37,248 nucleotides of DNA, from NCBI RefSeq assembly GCF_023634845.1, contig NZ_JAMLJL010000027.1:1-37248 (forward strand). Reading direction: 5' to 3'. Shown here piece after piece: positions 7,939 through 16,009 of the stretch. The DNA comes from Flavobacterium amniphilum (GTDB lineage Bacteria; Bacteroidota; Bacteroidia; Flavobacteriales; Flavobacteriaceae). Numbering within the stretch: position 1 is the first letter of the stretch; each line of letters starts with the position of its first letter. Under the pieces are notes generated by a model, which saw only the letters and a list, made by a program, of their open reading frames with translations, made no database searches and was not told where the DNA came from. The position numbers were made by a program, and so were the translations under genes.

Positions 7939-8379
7939 TCAAACTGCCTTAATCACATACGTCACGATTCCCCAAATGCTGATCTGGTTGTCTTCGGTAA
8001 TTTTTATGGGTTCGTAAGCCGGGTTCTCAGGAATTAAATACAAACAGTCTTTTTCGAGTTTGATTCTTTTTACGGTGAATTCCCCGTCAACAAGGCACAC
8101 CGCAATTTTATTGTCACGGGGTTCGATGCTCCGGTCCACCACTAAAATATCTTTGTCGTTAATCCCCGCATCAATCATTGAATTGCCGTTGACTTTGATA
8201 TAGAAGGTTGCCAATTGGTTTTTGGACAATTCTTTGTTTAAATCGATATTGGTCTCGGTAAAATCGGCCGCAGGCGAAGGAAATCCCGCTGACACACCAC
8301 CCGAAGCATAAGGAACCTGCTGGCTGCTGTCGAAGTCAGGTGTGAAAAAAGTCAGTTTATTGGTGTCGTCTATTGGCAT
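7939..8379 (-). CDS. umuD: UmuD-like S24 self-cleaving peptidase, DNA polymerase V accessory subunit
   Basis: The 146-residue LexA/UmuD-fold protein has the Ala-Gly cleavage site (SAGFPSP, Ala31-Gly32), the catalytic Ser67 in GNSMID and the catalytic Lys104 in FTVKRI, all in the usual order and spacing. There is no N-terminal helix-turn-helix, which separates it from LexA. RecA-stimulated self-cleavage would yield the active form that joins UmuC in error-prone translesion synthesis. The start overlaps the umuC stop by 10 nt, so the two are translationally coupled, but umuC comes first, the reverse of the E. coli order. Confidence 0.9.
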   Translation of the reverse strand: MPIDDTNKLTFFTPDFDSSQQVPYASGGVSAGFPSPAADFTETNIDLNKELSKNQLATFYIKVNGNSMIDAGINDKDILVVDRSIEPRDNKIAVCLVDGEFTVKRIKLEKDCLYLIPENPAYEPIKITEDNQISIWGIVTYVIKAV

Positions 8380-9644
8380 TTGATTTCGAGGATTTCGTTA
8401 AAACTAGTGGTGTAGCGTTGGGATAAATGATTTTGGTTCATGTCCCAGGTTTTTTCAAGATTTTGGTTGCCCAGTTTGATTTTGCGTCCGCCAATTTTCG
8501 CGTTGAGCGAATCAATGGTTTGCATTAACTGAAGGTGTTTTGGGTTTTCATCTTCAAACAAATGAAACTGCTTGAGGTTTTCAGACGTGAGTCCGCTTAC
8601 AATGACGCCGGCTTTTTTAAATTTCAATCCTTCATGGCCTTCGCACAGTTTTTTGAGAATGTTAACCGCAGTATTGGCAATTGTCAAGGTTGAATTGGTA
8701 CCAAAAGGCAACGTAACGGCATGATTGAAATAATATTTATCGGATTGGTATTTGTGATTATCAATCACCAGCATTACAATAATGGTTTGGCAGCAGGATT
8801 TTTGTCTGCGCAGTTTTTCGGCACAAACCGAAGCAAATGTCGATACCCGTTCTTTCAGTAAATCGAAATCGGAAATCTGTTTTGGGAAACTGCGGGTAAT
8901 GGCAATGGTTTTCTTTTGTTCCGAAAGCGGTTCTAATGTCAGTACCGATTTGCCTTCCAGTTCCTGTTTTAACCGCAGTCCGGTAATGCCCATTTCTTTC
9001 CGGATCCAGCTTTCGTGTTCGGGTAAGGTAAAGTCATAAGCGGTTTTGATGTTGCGGAGTTTTGCTTTTTTGGTGGTTCGGTACCCAATGCCCCAAACAT
9101 CTTCAATTTGGGTCCACTTTAAAGCTTTGATACGGCTTTCTTCGGTGTCAATCCGGTATACCCCTTTGGTTCTTTCGGGAAATTTCCGTGCAATTTTATT
9201 GGCGACTTTTGAAAGTGCTTTGGTTTCGGCAAAACCAATCGAAACCGGTATGCCCAGCCATTGTAATACTCTCGATTTTATTTGTAATCCGTAATCATGG
9301 AAATCGGTTACAGGTACGCCGTCAAAATTCATGAAGGCTTCATCGATACTGTAAATTTCTATATTGGGGGAAAACTGCTCCAGAATTTTCATAACGCGGT
9401 TACTCAAGTCGCCGTACAACGGATAATTGGAAGAAAAAACGGTGACATTATTTTTTTTCAGCATCTCACGCACCTGAAATTCGGGTGCGCCCATGGGAAT
9501 TCCGGATGCTTTTGCTTCGTCACTTCTGGAAATAATACAGCCGTCATTGTTGGATAAAACCACGATGGGTTTTCCAATGAGTTTGGGCAGGAAAGCCCGT
9601 TCGCATGAGGCGTAAAAGTTATTGCAGTCGACTAAAGCATACAT
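8370..9644 (-). CDS. umuC: UmuC-like Y-family DNA polymerase (Pol V catalytic subunit)
   Basis: The 424-residue protein starts with MYALVDCNNFYASCERAF, the Y-family motif I with the metal-binding Asp, and carries the catalytic YSIDEAF motif near residue 98. Helix-hairpin-helix and little-finger regions follow, and the C-terminal UmuC extension is present (about 330-424), so the length is normal. It performs translesion synthesis with UmuD'. It leads a two-gene operon with umuD. Just ahead of the ATG, on the minus strand, is TAACTTTAC, one base from a -7 element, inside a small palindrome that could be a damage-response operator. Confidence 0.92.
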   Translation of the reverse strand: MYALVDCNNFYASCERAFLPKLIGKPIVVLSNNDGCIISRSDEAKASGIPMGAPEFQVREMLKKNNVTVFSSNYPLYGDLSNRVMKILEQFSPNIEIYSIDEAFMNFDGVPVTDFHDYGLQIKSRVLQWLGIPVSIGFAETKALSKVANKIARKFPERTKGVYRIDTEESRIKALKWTQIEDVWGIGYRTTKKAKLRNIKTAYDFTLPEHESWIRKEMGITGLRLKQELEGKSVLTLEPLSEQKKTIAITRSFPKQISDFDLLKERVSTFASVCAEKLRRQKSCCQTIIVMLVIDNHKYQSDKYYFNHAVTLPFGTNSTLTIANTAVNILKKLCEGHEGLKFKKAGVIVSGLTSENLKQFHLFEDENPKHLQLMQTIDSLNAKIGGRKIKLGNQNLEKTWDMNQNHLSQRYTTSFNEILEIKCQ

Positions 9645-9647
9645 GTT

Positions 9648-9657
9648 GTAAAGTTAC
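9648..9657 (-). promoter_or_regulatory. Palindrome overlapping the umuC promoter, possible operator
   Basis: On the minus strand GTAACTTTAC is an inverted repeat GTAA-N2-TTAC, ending 4 nt before the umuC ATG and overlapping a near-consensus -7 element (TAACTTTA). The position suits repression of an SOS-type operon, but I know of no established binding consensus for this group. Confidence 0.25.
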
Positions 9658-9695
9658 CAATATGCAGTTAAAGGATAAAAAAAGCAGCGTTAAAA

Positions 9696-10601
9696 TTATT
9701 GCCGGCGGTAATGTTCCAGTTTCTCCGGACCTTCAAGGTATTCTTTTTTGATTTGCAGTGTTCCGTCTTCTTTGGTGTCAATGAACCATTTGATTAAAGC
9801 GATGTTTCCGTTCTCGATTTCAATTCCGGTAATGCTCCGCGGATGCACACAACTCCCATCATTAAAATAATTTAAAGTGTTTTCTTCAGGCTTTGGGAAA
9901 CGCGGCCGGTGGGTGTGGCCGGTAATCGTGATTTTATTCTGGTTATTGGCAATCCATTTTTTGATGCGTCGCTCCACTTTAATGAGTTCCACATAATTTT
10001 TGGCCGGGCTGGTTGGATCTTTGATTCCCCAAACCTGTAACGGTTTCCATAACACGCGAACCAGGAAACGATTGATTTTCCAGCCCACATAATTCATGAA
10101 ATCTGCCTGATGACCGTGGGTAAGGAATAATTCCTGTTGGGTTTCGGAATGTTCCAGCACAATAGCTTCCTCGTATTTGATATTGGGAAAGAGCGGTGTT
10201 TTCAAACCGGTTTTGGGTTCGAAATATTCAAATAAATTGCGCTTGACCACATTCGGGTTACGGTATACAAAATCATGATTCCCAAAAAGCATGTGCAAAC
10301 GGTTTTCATTGAAAAAACGTTGCATGAGTTGGTATACGTTTTTATTGGCTTCGAAGATTTCCTTGAAGAATAAATTTTCCCACAGTTCGTCACCGTCACC
10401 TAATTCGATATACGTGAAGTGATGGTTGAAATAATGTGTGAGTGCATGGAAATAAATGTTCCGGTTGTTGGCAAAATCATCCGCAAAACTGGCATCACCA
10501 CGGTGGCAGTCGCTGAACAGGATAAATTTGGAATCGTTATTGAACGAAATCCGTCTGGCGTTTTTATAAGCGTTGTCTAACCGGTCCTGTGATGAAAGCA
10601 T
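9696..10601 (-). CDS. Calcineurin-like metallophosphoesterase
   Basis: The 301-residue protein has the full set of metallophosphatase motifs in order: FSDCHRGD (Asp31, His33), ELGDGDELWEN (about 67-76), LFGNHDF (about 116), THGHQADF and TGHTHRPRF. These bind two metal ions and hydrolyse phosphoesters. The overall form resembles the branch that includes LpxH-like and other single-domain phosphoesterases, but the substrate cannot be told from sequence. It begins 10 nt after the end of the DUF3050 gene and is probably cotranscribed with it. Confidence 0.85.
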   Translation of the reverse strand: MLSSQDRLDNAYKNARRISFNNDSKFILFSDCHRGDASFADDFANNRNIYFHALTHYFNHHFTYIELGDGDELWENLFFKEIFEANKNVYQLMQRFFNENRLHMLFGNHDFVYRNPNVVKRNLFEYFEPKTGLKTPLFPNIKYEEAIVLEHSETQQELFLTHGHQADFMNYVGWKINRFLVRVLWKPLQVWGIKDPTSPAKNYVELIKVERRIKKWIANNQNKITITGHTHRPRFPKPEENTLNYFNDGSCVHPRSITGIEIENGNIALIKWFIDTKEDGTLQIKKEYLEGPEKLEHYRRQ

Positions 10602-10611
10602 ATAGCATGGT

Positions 10612-11397
10612 TTATGCTAAAGATACTTCTTTTTTATTAATGGCTTCCTCGATGGCATCCCACAATCCGATTCTTTTTTCAAGGGCTAAAATGGATACTT
10701 CCTCAACTTCATTCCATTTGTGGCTGTCGTCACCGCATAATTCGGTGATCATCTGCATGGCCATCGGTCCGTGTTCGTCTGCGTCCAATTCAATATGTCT
10801 TTCGAAATAATAAATCAATTTGGATAAATCGGTTTCGGGGAAGTTTGCTTTGAAATTTCGCAGGATTTCGGTGAACATATTCGGGATTAAGTCTTCTCTC
10901 CCAAAAGTAAAGGCAGCGGCAATTTTATGTGATTTTCCTTCTTCAATTACCCGGAATGTAAATTCTAAAAAGGCTTTCACATTTGGGTGTAAATTACTGT
11001 TCTTGATGGAAATGAAAATATTTTTGGTTTCCAGTACATTCTGAAGAAATGATTCGATTTCGTAAGTTGGTGCCTCGCATGCTTTCATGGCATCAAGATA
11101 CATTTCGAAATGACTTTGTCTTTTGCCGTCTATGGTTAAATCAGATTCTTCGGCTAAAACTATTTCGTTTATTAAATAACGGGTTTCGGTATTTTCGGTT
11201 GCAAACCAAGGAGTGGTAGTACAGGTTAGTTTTTGTTGTAAAGCCTTAAGTAAAGACATGAAATCCCAAACCGCATACACATGGTTCTCAAGGAAAAAGT
11301 GTAAATCTTCAACTGATTTAATCTTTGAGTATAATGAATGGTTAAGCAATTGTTGTTTTTGCTTGTCAATAGACTGATTTATAGACTGTATATTCAT
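10612..11397 (-). CDS. DUF3050 family protein (haem-oxygenase-like fold)
   Basis: The 261-residue protein is all-helical, with the DUF3050 pattern: LFFLENHVYAVWDFMSLLKA-like segment near residues 27-50, NEIVLAEESD near 82, and an ERHIELDADEHGPMA segment near 210 supplying conserved His and Glu residues. The fold is related to TenA/haem oxygenase, where such His/Glu sets often bind metal, but no activity is known. I chose ATG 11397 (MNIQSINQSID) because a -7 element lies at 11458-11465, giving a 5' UTR of about 54 nt; an upstream in-frame ATG at 11460 would fall at or before the transcription start. It is followed within 10 nt by the metallophosphoesterase gene. Confidence 0.8.
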   Translation of the reverse strand: MNIQSINQSIDKQKQQLLNHSLYSKIKSVEDLHFFLENHVYAVWDFMSLLKALQQKLTCTTTPWFATENTETRYLINEIVLAEESDLTIDGKRQSHFEMYLDAMKACEAPTYEIESFLQNVLETKNIFISIKNSNLHPNVKAFLEFTFRVIEEGKSHKIAAAFTFGREDLIPNMFTEILRNFKANFPETDLSKLIYYFERHIELDADEHGPMAMQMITELCGDDSHKWNEVEEVSILALEKRIGLWDAIEEAINKKEVSLA

Positions 11398-11457
11398 GGG
11401 GGACTGCTTTTTAGGATCTACGGAAAAAACAATATCTTGGTTTTCTCTTACAAGATA

Positions 11458-11465
11458 CAAAAATA
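11458..11465 (-). promoter_or_regulatory. -7 element TATTTTTG for the DUF3050 operon
   Basis: A perfect TAnnTTTG on the minus strand, directly after the T run of the preceding terminator. The transcription start is expected near 11451. Confidence 0.6.
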
Positions 11466-11494
11466 AAAAAGCTTCCCGTTATAGAGAAGCTTTT
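11465..11494 (-). terminator. Terminator after the DinB-fold gene
   Basis: On the minus strand AAAAGCTTC pairs with GAAGCTTTT, followed by TTATTTTT. The T run merges into the -7 element of the next operon. Confidence 0.75.
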
Positions 11495-11524
11495 AACATT
11501 TGATTTTTTTATATAGGGTTTAAT

Positions 11525-12022
11525 TTACATGGCATCGTCTGCTGTTGGACCGTACATGCCCGGGAATTTCACATTCAAAGCTCTTAAATAAGCAGTTAGC
11601 TGGCCGCGGTGGTGGATGGTGTGATTCATGATGAAAGTTCTGTAAACCGATAGTTTGGGCATGGTGAAATAGATGGTTTCCCCGTTTCTCATGGTCCAGT
11701 TTTCCTGTAAAGTTTCGTTGCTGACTTCCTTCATTAACTGCGTTGCTTCTTCCATATTTTTATCATAATAGGCTAAAAGATCAGTTACGGTGCTATGATT
11801 GGGAGCTTCATATTTTATTTTACCGAAATCAAGTTCCGGATATAAAAAAGTGGCAGGAACCCAGGTTGGGATTTCAGCAATGTGGTTGGCTAATTGAGAC
11901 AGGCTCATCGCTTTTTCACTTGATTTATAACCGAAATGCTCTTCCGGTAAGGAAGCCAGTAATTTTCTTGTGTTTGCAGTTTCGTAAAGAAATTCCGGAA
12001 GTAAAAATTCGTTTAGTTTCAT
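11525..12022 (-). CDS. DinB/YfiT-fold putative metal-dependent enzyme
   Basis: The 165-residue protein is a four-helix-bundle DinB-family member. The predicted metal triad is His47 in LANHIAEIP and the pair in the NHTIHHRGQL motif (about 134-143). Members act as thiol-dependent transferases or have unknown roles; the Bacteroidota versions are mostly uncharacterised. Despite the name the family is not related to DinB polymerase. It is monocistronic: a -7 element lies 17-24 nt upstream of its ATG and a terminator follows it. Confidence 0.85.
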   Translation of the reverse strand: MKLNEFLLPEFLYETANTRKLLASLPEEHFGYKSSEKAMSLSQLANHIAEIPTWVPATFLYPELDFGKIKYEAPNHSTVTDLLAYYDKNMEEATQLMKEVSNETLQENWTMRNGETIYFTMPKLSVYRTFIMNHTIHHRGQLTAYLRALNVKFPGMYGPTADDAM

Positions 12023-12038
12023 AAGAAATGTTTTACAT

Positions 12039-12046
12039 CAAATATA
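12039..12046 (-). promoter_or_regulatory. -7 element TATATTTG for the DinB-fold gene
   Basis: A perfect TAnnTTTG on the minus strand, 17 nt before the ATG, lying 13 nt after the hairpin of the upstream terminator. The 5' UTR would be about 11 nt. Confidence 0.65.
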
Positions 12047-12051
12047 GTCAA

Positions 12052-12086
12052 AACAAAAAAAAGAGCCTTAAAAAATAAGACTCTTT
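12052..12086 (-). terminator. Terminator after the acyl-CoA dehydrogenase gene
   Basis: On the minus strand AAAGAGTCTTA pairs with TAAGGCTCTTT (11 bp, one G-T pair) around a 5-nt loop, followed by a run of T. Confidence 0.85.
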
Positions 12087-12109
12087 AATATATATCCGTT
12101 TTGCAACTA

Positions 12110-13288
12110 TTATTTGAATGCAGAGAAACCGGTTACATCCATACCTGTGATCAACAAGTGGATATCGTGGGTTCCTTCGTAAGTAATAACAGATTCCAGG
12201 TTCATCATGTGTCTCATAATTGAATATTCACCTGTGATACCCATACCACCTAACATTTGACGTGCTTCACGGGCGATTTCAACTGCCATGTTAACGTTGT
12301 TTCTTTTTGCCATTGAGATTTGGGCAGAAGTAGCTCTTCCTTCGTTTCTCAATACACCAAGTCTCCATGTTAATAATTGTGCCTTAGTGATTTCGGTAAT
12401 CATTTCAGCTAATTTTTTTTGCTGTAATTGAGTAGCACCGATTGGCTTGTCAAACTGGATTCTTTCTTTTGAATATCTTAAAGCGGTATCATAACAATCC
12501 ATTGCAGCTCCGATAGCACCCCATGCGATTCCGTAACGGGCCGAATCCAAACATCCAAGAGGAGCTCCTAAACCTGATTTGTTAGGTAAAAGGTTTTCTT
12601 TAGGAACTTTTACATTGTCAAAAATAAGTTCTCCGGTTGCCGAAGCTCTTAATGACCATTTATTGTGGGTTTCAGGAGTTGTGAATCCTTCCATTCCGCG
12701 CTCAACCACTAATCCATGGATTCTTCCTGTTTCGTCTTTTGCCCAAACTACAGCGATGTCAGCAAAAGGAGCATTTGAAATCCACATTTTGGCACCGTTC
12801 AATAAATAATGGTCACCCATATCTTTGAAATTAGTTACCATTCCGCCAGGGTTAGAACCATGGTCAGGTTCAGTCAAACCGAAGCATCCTATCCATTCAC
12901 CGGTAGCTAATTTCGGTAAGTATTTCATACGTTGCTCTTCGTTTCCGTATTTCCAGATTGGGTACATTACCAATGAAGACTGAACAGATGATGTAGAACG
13001 TACACCAGAATCACCACGCTCGATTTCCTGCATGATCAATCCGTAAGAAATCTGGTCTAAACCAGCTCCGCCGTATTCAGCAGGGATGTATGGTCCGAAA
13101 CCACCGATTTCTGCTAAACCTTTGATTAATTGTTTTGGGAATTCTGCTTTTTGTGCATACTCTTCAATGATTGGGGAAACATCACGTTTAACCCAAGCAC
13201 GCGCTGCGTCACGTACTAATTTATGTTCTTCTGTCAGTAAATCATCTAACAGGTAATAATCAGGAGATTGAAATAAATCTGGTTTCAT
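12110..13288 (-). CDS. gcdH: Glutaryl-CoA dehydrogenase (acyl-CoA dehydrogenase family)
   Basis: The 392-residue flavoenzyme oxidises and decarboxylates glutaryl-CoA to crotonyl-CoA in lysine and tryptophan degradation. FAD- and substrate-binding signatures are present: IGCFGLTEPDHGSNP (about 133-147), MWISNAPFADIAVVWA, and KWSLRASATGELIF. Catalytic Glu is in ITYEGTHDIHLLITG near residue 370. The GCFGLTEP, SARYGIAWG and YEGTHDIH-LI-G motifs are those of the glutaryl-CoA branch. Length is normal. The gene is monocistronic, with a promoter at 13345-13375 and a terminator at 12052-12086. Identity as an acyl-CoA dehydrogenase is certain; glutaryl specificity is likely. Confidence 0.88.
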   Translation of the reverse strand: MKPDLFQSPDYYLLDDLLTEEHKLVRDAARAWVKRDVSPIIEEYAQKAEFPKQLIKGLAEIGGFGPYIPAEYGGAGLDQISYGLIMQEIERGDSGVRSTSSVQSSLVMYPIWKYGNEEQRMKYLPKLATGEWIGCFGLTEPDHGSNPGGMVTNFKDMGDHYLLNGAKMWISNAPFADIAVVWAKDETGRIHGLVVERGMEGFTTPETHNKWSLRASATGELIFDNVKVPKENLLPNKSGLGAPLGCLDSARYGIAWGAIGAAMDCYDTALRYSKERIQFDKPIGATQLQQKKLAEMITEITKAQLLTWRLGVLRNEGRATSAQISMAKRNNVNMAVEIAREARQMLGGMGITGEYSIMRHMMNLESVITYEGTHDIHLLITGMDVTGFSAFK

Positions 13289-13344
13289 AATTAATTCATT
13301 GTGTGCAACGCAGTTATGCGGAGCAGTATGTTAATAATAGGGCA

Positions 13345-13375
13345 CAAAAGTAAGTAAAGATTTTTAACAAATCAA
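13345..13375 (-). promoter_or_regulatory. Promoter of gcdH (TTG-N20-TACTTTTG)
   Basis: On the minus strand a TTG (13375-13373) is followed after 20 nt by TACTTTTG (13352-13345), a full match to the Bacteroidota pattern. The leader to the ATG at 13288 is about 50 nt. Confidence 0.65.
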
Positions 13376-13556
13376 TTAAGGAATGTTATAATTTTTTAAC
13401 CGGCTACTTATTTTTTTGACGGTTTGATTTTATCTTTTTTTATGATTTAGCCGACAACACCGTTGATTACTGGTTATGCCTTCTGTTCTGTTGGACTTTC
13501 CGGTTGTTATAAATGATTTTTTTTCAAAGCTTTCCTTTTTAAATGTTAAGAAAAAT

Positions 13557-13613
13557 TTTACAAATTATTTAAGAGAAAACAATTTTTTTATTCCCAAATT
13601 CGTTGAATATTTG
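13557..13613 (+). promoter_or_regulatory. Promoter region of peptide module 1, shared with module 2
   Basis: TTTACAAATT at 13557-13566 lies 98 nt before the VKOR start. It is followed by an ATTTTTTTATTCCCAAA tract and AATATTTG (13606-13613), one base off the -7 consensus. The second VKOR gene has the same three blocks in the same order at 18673-18727, with TTTACAAATT 100 nt before its start. Shared order and spacing suggest common control. The gap 13289-13654 contains only the two divergent promoters. Confidence 0.5.
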
Positions 13614-13654
13614 TAAGACTTTTTTTAAAAAATAAACAAACTAAAGGATAAAGT

Positions 13655-15220
13655 ATGCATTTAGTAAAAAAGCTTTTAATCGGGAACAAGTATTCGAACT
13701 TTGTTGAAGAATTTGAAGATTTGTTTTCTTCACATCCCAATTATCCCAGTTTGTTTGCAATTACAGATTCATTAAGCTTGCTGGGAATTGAAAACCTGGC
13801 GATCAAAATACCTAAAGAACAATTTGCAGAATTGCCTGATATCTTTCTGACACTTTATAAAGGAGATTTGGTTTTGCTTACAAAAGGAAATGGAGCAATT
13901 ACGATTCTGGATGAGAAGGGAAAGAAAACAAAATTAGGGATTGATGCATTTCTTCTCGATTGGGATCAGATTATCATTGCCGTGGAACCCAATACTGATA
14001 AGCAAACTGCGGTATCAAAAAAACCAAATTGGGTTTTATTGGGATTGCCTGTGTTGTTATTGATTTTATTGTCATCTTTTTTGAATGGGTATACCGTCAG
14101 TTCATTATTGCTTCTGGGGGCATCTGTTTTTGGTCTTTTTTTAAGTGTTTTAATTTTGCAGGAAAAATTCGGAATTAAAACAGAACTGGTATCGAAGTTC
14201 TGTAATATGAATCAGGAAGCATCCTGTGATTCGGTTATAAAATCAGATCAGGGCCGGATAACAGGTTGGTTGACTTTTGCAGATCTGCCATTGCTGTTTT
14301 TTGGTGCAAACTTTTTCTCCCTGCTATTAAACCCGATACAATCCGTTGGTGTGATTTCCGGTTTGAGTTTATTGGCTATCCCTTTTTTAATGTATTCGGT
14401 TTGGATTCAAAAAGTTAAAATCAAGAAATGGTGCTTGCTTTGTTTGGCGGTTTCAGCTGTTATATCAGTACAGGGAATTGCTTTTGTATTTCATCCGTTA
14501 AATTTTGGTACTGCAGTTTTACCAACATTCCTTACTTATTTATTTTCAGTTGTCTTGATTTTTTCAGGCTGGTCTTTGATTAAACCTGTTTTGGAAAAAG
14601 AAATCAATGCAACCAAAGAAGTGAAAGAGTTGAAAAGATTTAAGAGGAATTTTAAAGTTTTTCAGTCCCTGACCAAAGAAGTTAAAGCGGAAAATAATCT
14701 GCAAAAATTAAAAGGAATTGAGTTTGGGAACGGGGATTCAGGCACAAGTATTGTTCTTTTTCTGAGTCCGAGTTGTGGTCATTGCCACAAAGCTTTCGAA
14801 GATGCCTATAAGCTTTATGAAAAGAATCCGGAAACAATCCGTTTGAAAATATTGTTTAATGTCAATCCGGAAAACGGACAAAATAAATATAAAGTAATCG
14901 TTGAAAATTTACTGTACATCAATTCGGTTGATTCCGGGAAAGCACAAAAAGCATTAATTGACTGGCATATTAATGCATTGGGTATCGATGCCTGGAAGGA
15001 AAAATGGGGCGTTGAAGTTCATGATATGCTGGTAAATAATGAAATGCACAGTCAATACAGTTGGTGTGCTGAAAATGAATTCAATTATTCCCCGGTTAAA
15101 ATTGTCAATTCAAAATTATTTCCTAACGAATACGAAATAGCAGATTTATATTATTTCATCAATGATTTTGAGGAAGAATCTCAATTACAATATGATAAAA
15201 ACAGCACAGTAACTGTGTGA
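13655..15220 (+). CDS. C39-like/VKOR/thioredoxin fusion protein, disulfide formation in peptide module 1
   Basis: The 521-residue membrane protein has three parts. Residues 1-115 resemble a C39 peptidase domain (NYPSLFAITDSLSLLGIEN) but lack the catalytic Cys region. Residues 126-310 hold six hydrophobic segments with a VKOR core: the loop pair Cys183/Cys191 and the active-site WCLLC motif (Cys260/Cys263). Residues about 350-515 are a thioredoxin-like domain with CGHC (Cys374/Cys377). VKOR-thioredoxin proteins oxidise periplasmic thiols and pass electrons to quinone. It precedes four Cys-rich GG-leader peptides by 84 nt, so it probably makes their disulfides; the C39-like part may recognise their leaders. 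With six membrane segments both soluble domains would lie on the same side, an unusual feature. A paralogue is at 18773. Confidence 0.88.
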   Translation: MHLVKKLLIGNKYSNFVEEFEDLFSSHPNYPSLFAITDSLSLLGIENLAIKIPKEQFAELPDIFLTLYKGDLVLLTKGNGAITILDEKGKKTKLGIDAFLLDWDQIIIAVEPNTDKQTAVSKKPNWVLLGLPVLLLILLSSFLNGYTVSSLLLLGASVFGLFLSVLILQEKFGIKTELVSKFCNMNQEASCDSVIKSDQGRITGWLTFADLPLLFFGANFFSLLLNPIQSVGVISGLSLLAIPFLMYSVWIQKVKIKKWCLLCLAVSAVISVQGIAFVFHPLNFGTAVLPTFLTYLFSVVLIFSGWSLIKPVLEKEINATKEVKELKRFKRNFKVFQSLTKEVKAENNLQKLKGIEFGNGDSGTSIVLFLSPSCGHCHKAFEDAYKLYEKNPETIRLKILFNVNPENGQNKYKVIVENLLYINSVDSGKAQKALIDWHINALGIDAWKEKWGVEVHDMLVNNEMHSQYSWCAENEFNYSPVKIVNSKLFPNEYEIADLYYFINDFEEESQLQYDKNSTVTV

Positions 15221-15223
15221 TAC

Positions 15224-15287
15224 AATATTCTTGGCCAAGAATGGACAGAGTCCCGAATGTCTTTAAATGATTGGGAAATTGACTAAT
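15224..15287 (+). promoter_or_regulatory. Conserved two-hairpin RNA element, copy 1
   Basis: This non-coding 64-nt block starts 3 nt after the VKOR stop and ends 17 nt before the first peptide start. ATTCTTGGCCAAGAAT (15227-15242) is a perfect palindrome, and GGACA (15243-15247) pairs with TGTCT (15258-15262) around AGTCCCGA. It is followed by AAATGATTGGGAAAT. The equivalent position in module 2 has the same block with 8 differences. No T run follows, so it is not a typical terminator; RNA processing, attenuation or control of peptide translation are possibilities. Confidence 0.6.
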
Positions 15288-15304
15288 CAAAAAACTAATA
15301 AGTT

Positions 15305-15532
15305 ATGTTAAAAAACATTTTAAAATTGGACGGCGCTCAGGAATTGACCAACCATGAGCAAAAGACAATTAAAGGAGGATGGATACCGGATTTAAGTCAA
15401 ATTTGTGGTTATTATGTGTTTAACTCAACACAATCTCAATGTTTGTCACTTTCTGCAGTCCATCAGCCAGTTTGGAATCCAACAACTCGCAAATGTTCAG
15501 CTTTGGGCACAAGTACTAATTGTAACGATTAA
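15305..15532 (+). CDS. GG-leader cysteine peptide 1 (module 1)
   Basis: The 75-residue precursor has leader MLKNILKLDGAQEL-- through residue 25 ending IKGG, and a 50-residue core with four Cys (ICG, SQC, RKC, TNC) and several aromatic residues. The Gly-Gly site is the one cut by C39 peptidase transporters such as that encoded at 21218. An even Cys number and a neighbouring VKOR-thioredoxin gene point to two disulfides. It is the longest core in module 1 and the first gene after the RNA element. Bacteriocin or signalling activity is inferred from leader and context. Confidence 0.85.
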   Translation: MLKNILKLDGAQELTNHEQKTIKGGWIPDLSQICGYYVFNSTQSQCLSLSAVHQPVWNPTTRKCSALGTSTNCND

Positions 15533-15542
15533 TAGCTAAATT

Positions 15543-15722
15543 ATGTTAAAAAACATTTTAAACTTAAATGGTGCTCAAGAACTAACCAAAGGTGAGCAGA
15601 AAAGTATTAAAGGAGGTTTAGCTTGCGGTGTCGATAATAATTATTGTCCGGCTGGTTCTAAATGCGTGACGGATTGCCGTTTTGAAAGTATATGCAGACC
15701 AATTGGTTACGTTCCTTGTTAA
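15543..15722 (+). CDS. GG-leader cysteine peptide 2 (module 1)
   Basis: The 59-residue precursor starts 10 nt after peptide 1. Its leader (MLKNILNLNGAQELTKGEQK, then SIKGG) is nearly identical to those of its neighbours, and the 34-residue core contains six Cys at roughly regular spacing (LACG, NYCP, SKCV, TDCR, SICR, VPC at the C-terminus). This is the only member with six, enough for three disulfides in a very compact peptide, reminiscent of small knotted toxins in Cys density only. Too short for many gene finders. Confidence 0.85.
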   Translation: MLKNILNLNGAQELTKGEQKSIKGGLACGVDNNYCPAGSKCVTDCRFESICRPIGYVPC

Positions 15723-15775
15723 TGCAGATTTTTTTAAAAAAAGCAATAAGATTATTAACTATAAAATAAATAACC

Positions 15776-15940
15776 ATGTTAAAAAACATTTTAAACTTAG
15801 ACGGTGCTCAGGAATTATCTAACCGTGAGCAAAAAACAATTAAAGGCGGATTAAGAGATTGTATCGATCCAATGACAGGAGCATGTAAATACATTAGTTT
15901 GTCTTGTGCACCTCCTTGCCGTTTTTCGGTAGAGCCTTAA
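15776..15940 (+). CDS. GG-leader cysteine peptide 3 (module 1)
   Basis: The 54-residue precursor has a 25-residue leader ending TIKGG and a 29-residue core with four Cys (RDCI, GACK, LSCA, PPCR). It lies 53 nt after peptide 2, with no terminator between. The leader is the same as in the other members at almost every position while the cores share no obvious sequence beyond cysteines, the pattern expected of a shared exporter handling diversified cargo. Confidence 0.85.
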   Translation: MLKNILNLDGAQELSNREQKTIKGGLRDCIDPMTGACKYISLSCAPPCRFSVEP

Positions 15941-16009
15941 TTATTAATTTAACCATGATGACAATTTTTAATTGATTTTAGAAATTGTTTAAATCAAATG
16001 AATCAACTT

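Noticed and set aside
13655..15220. The VKOR fusion as a self-sufficient leader peptidase
   Set aside because: Its C39-like domain lacks the catalytic Cys motif that is intact (DCGPTCL) in the ABC exporter at 21218, so cleavage is better assigned to the exporter.
15241..15270. Mini-ORF MDRVPNVFK inside the RNA element
   Set aside because: In module 2 the ATG is ATA and the codon differences are not synonymous, so a leader peptide is not conserved; the hairpins are.
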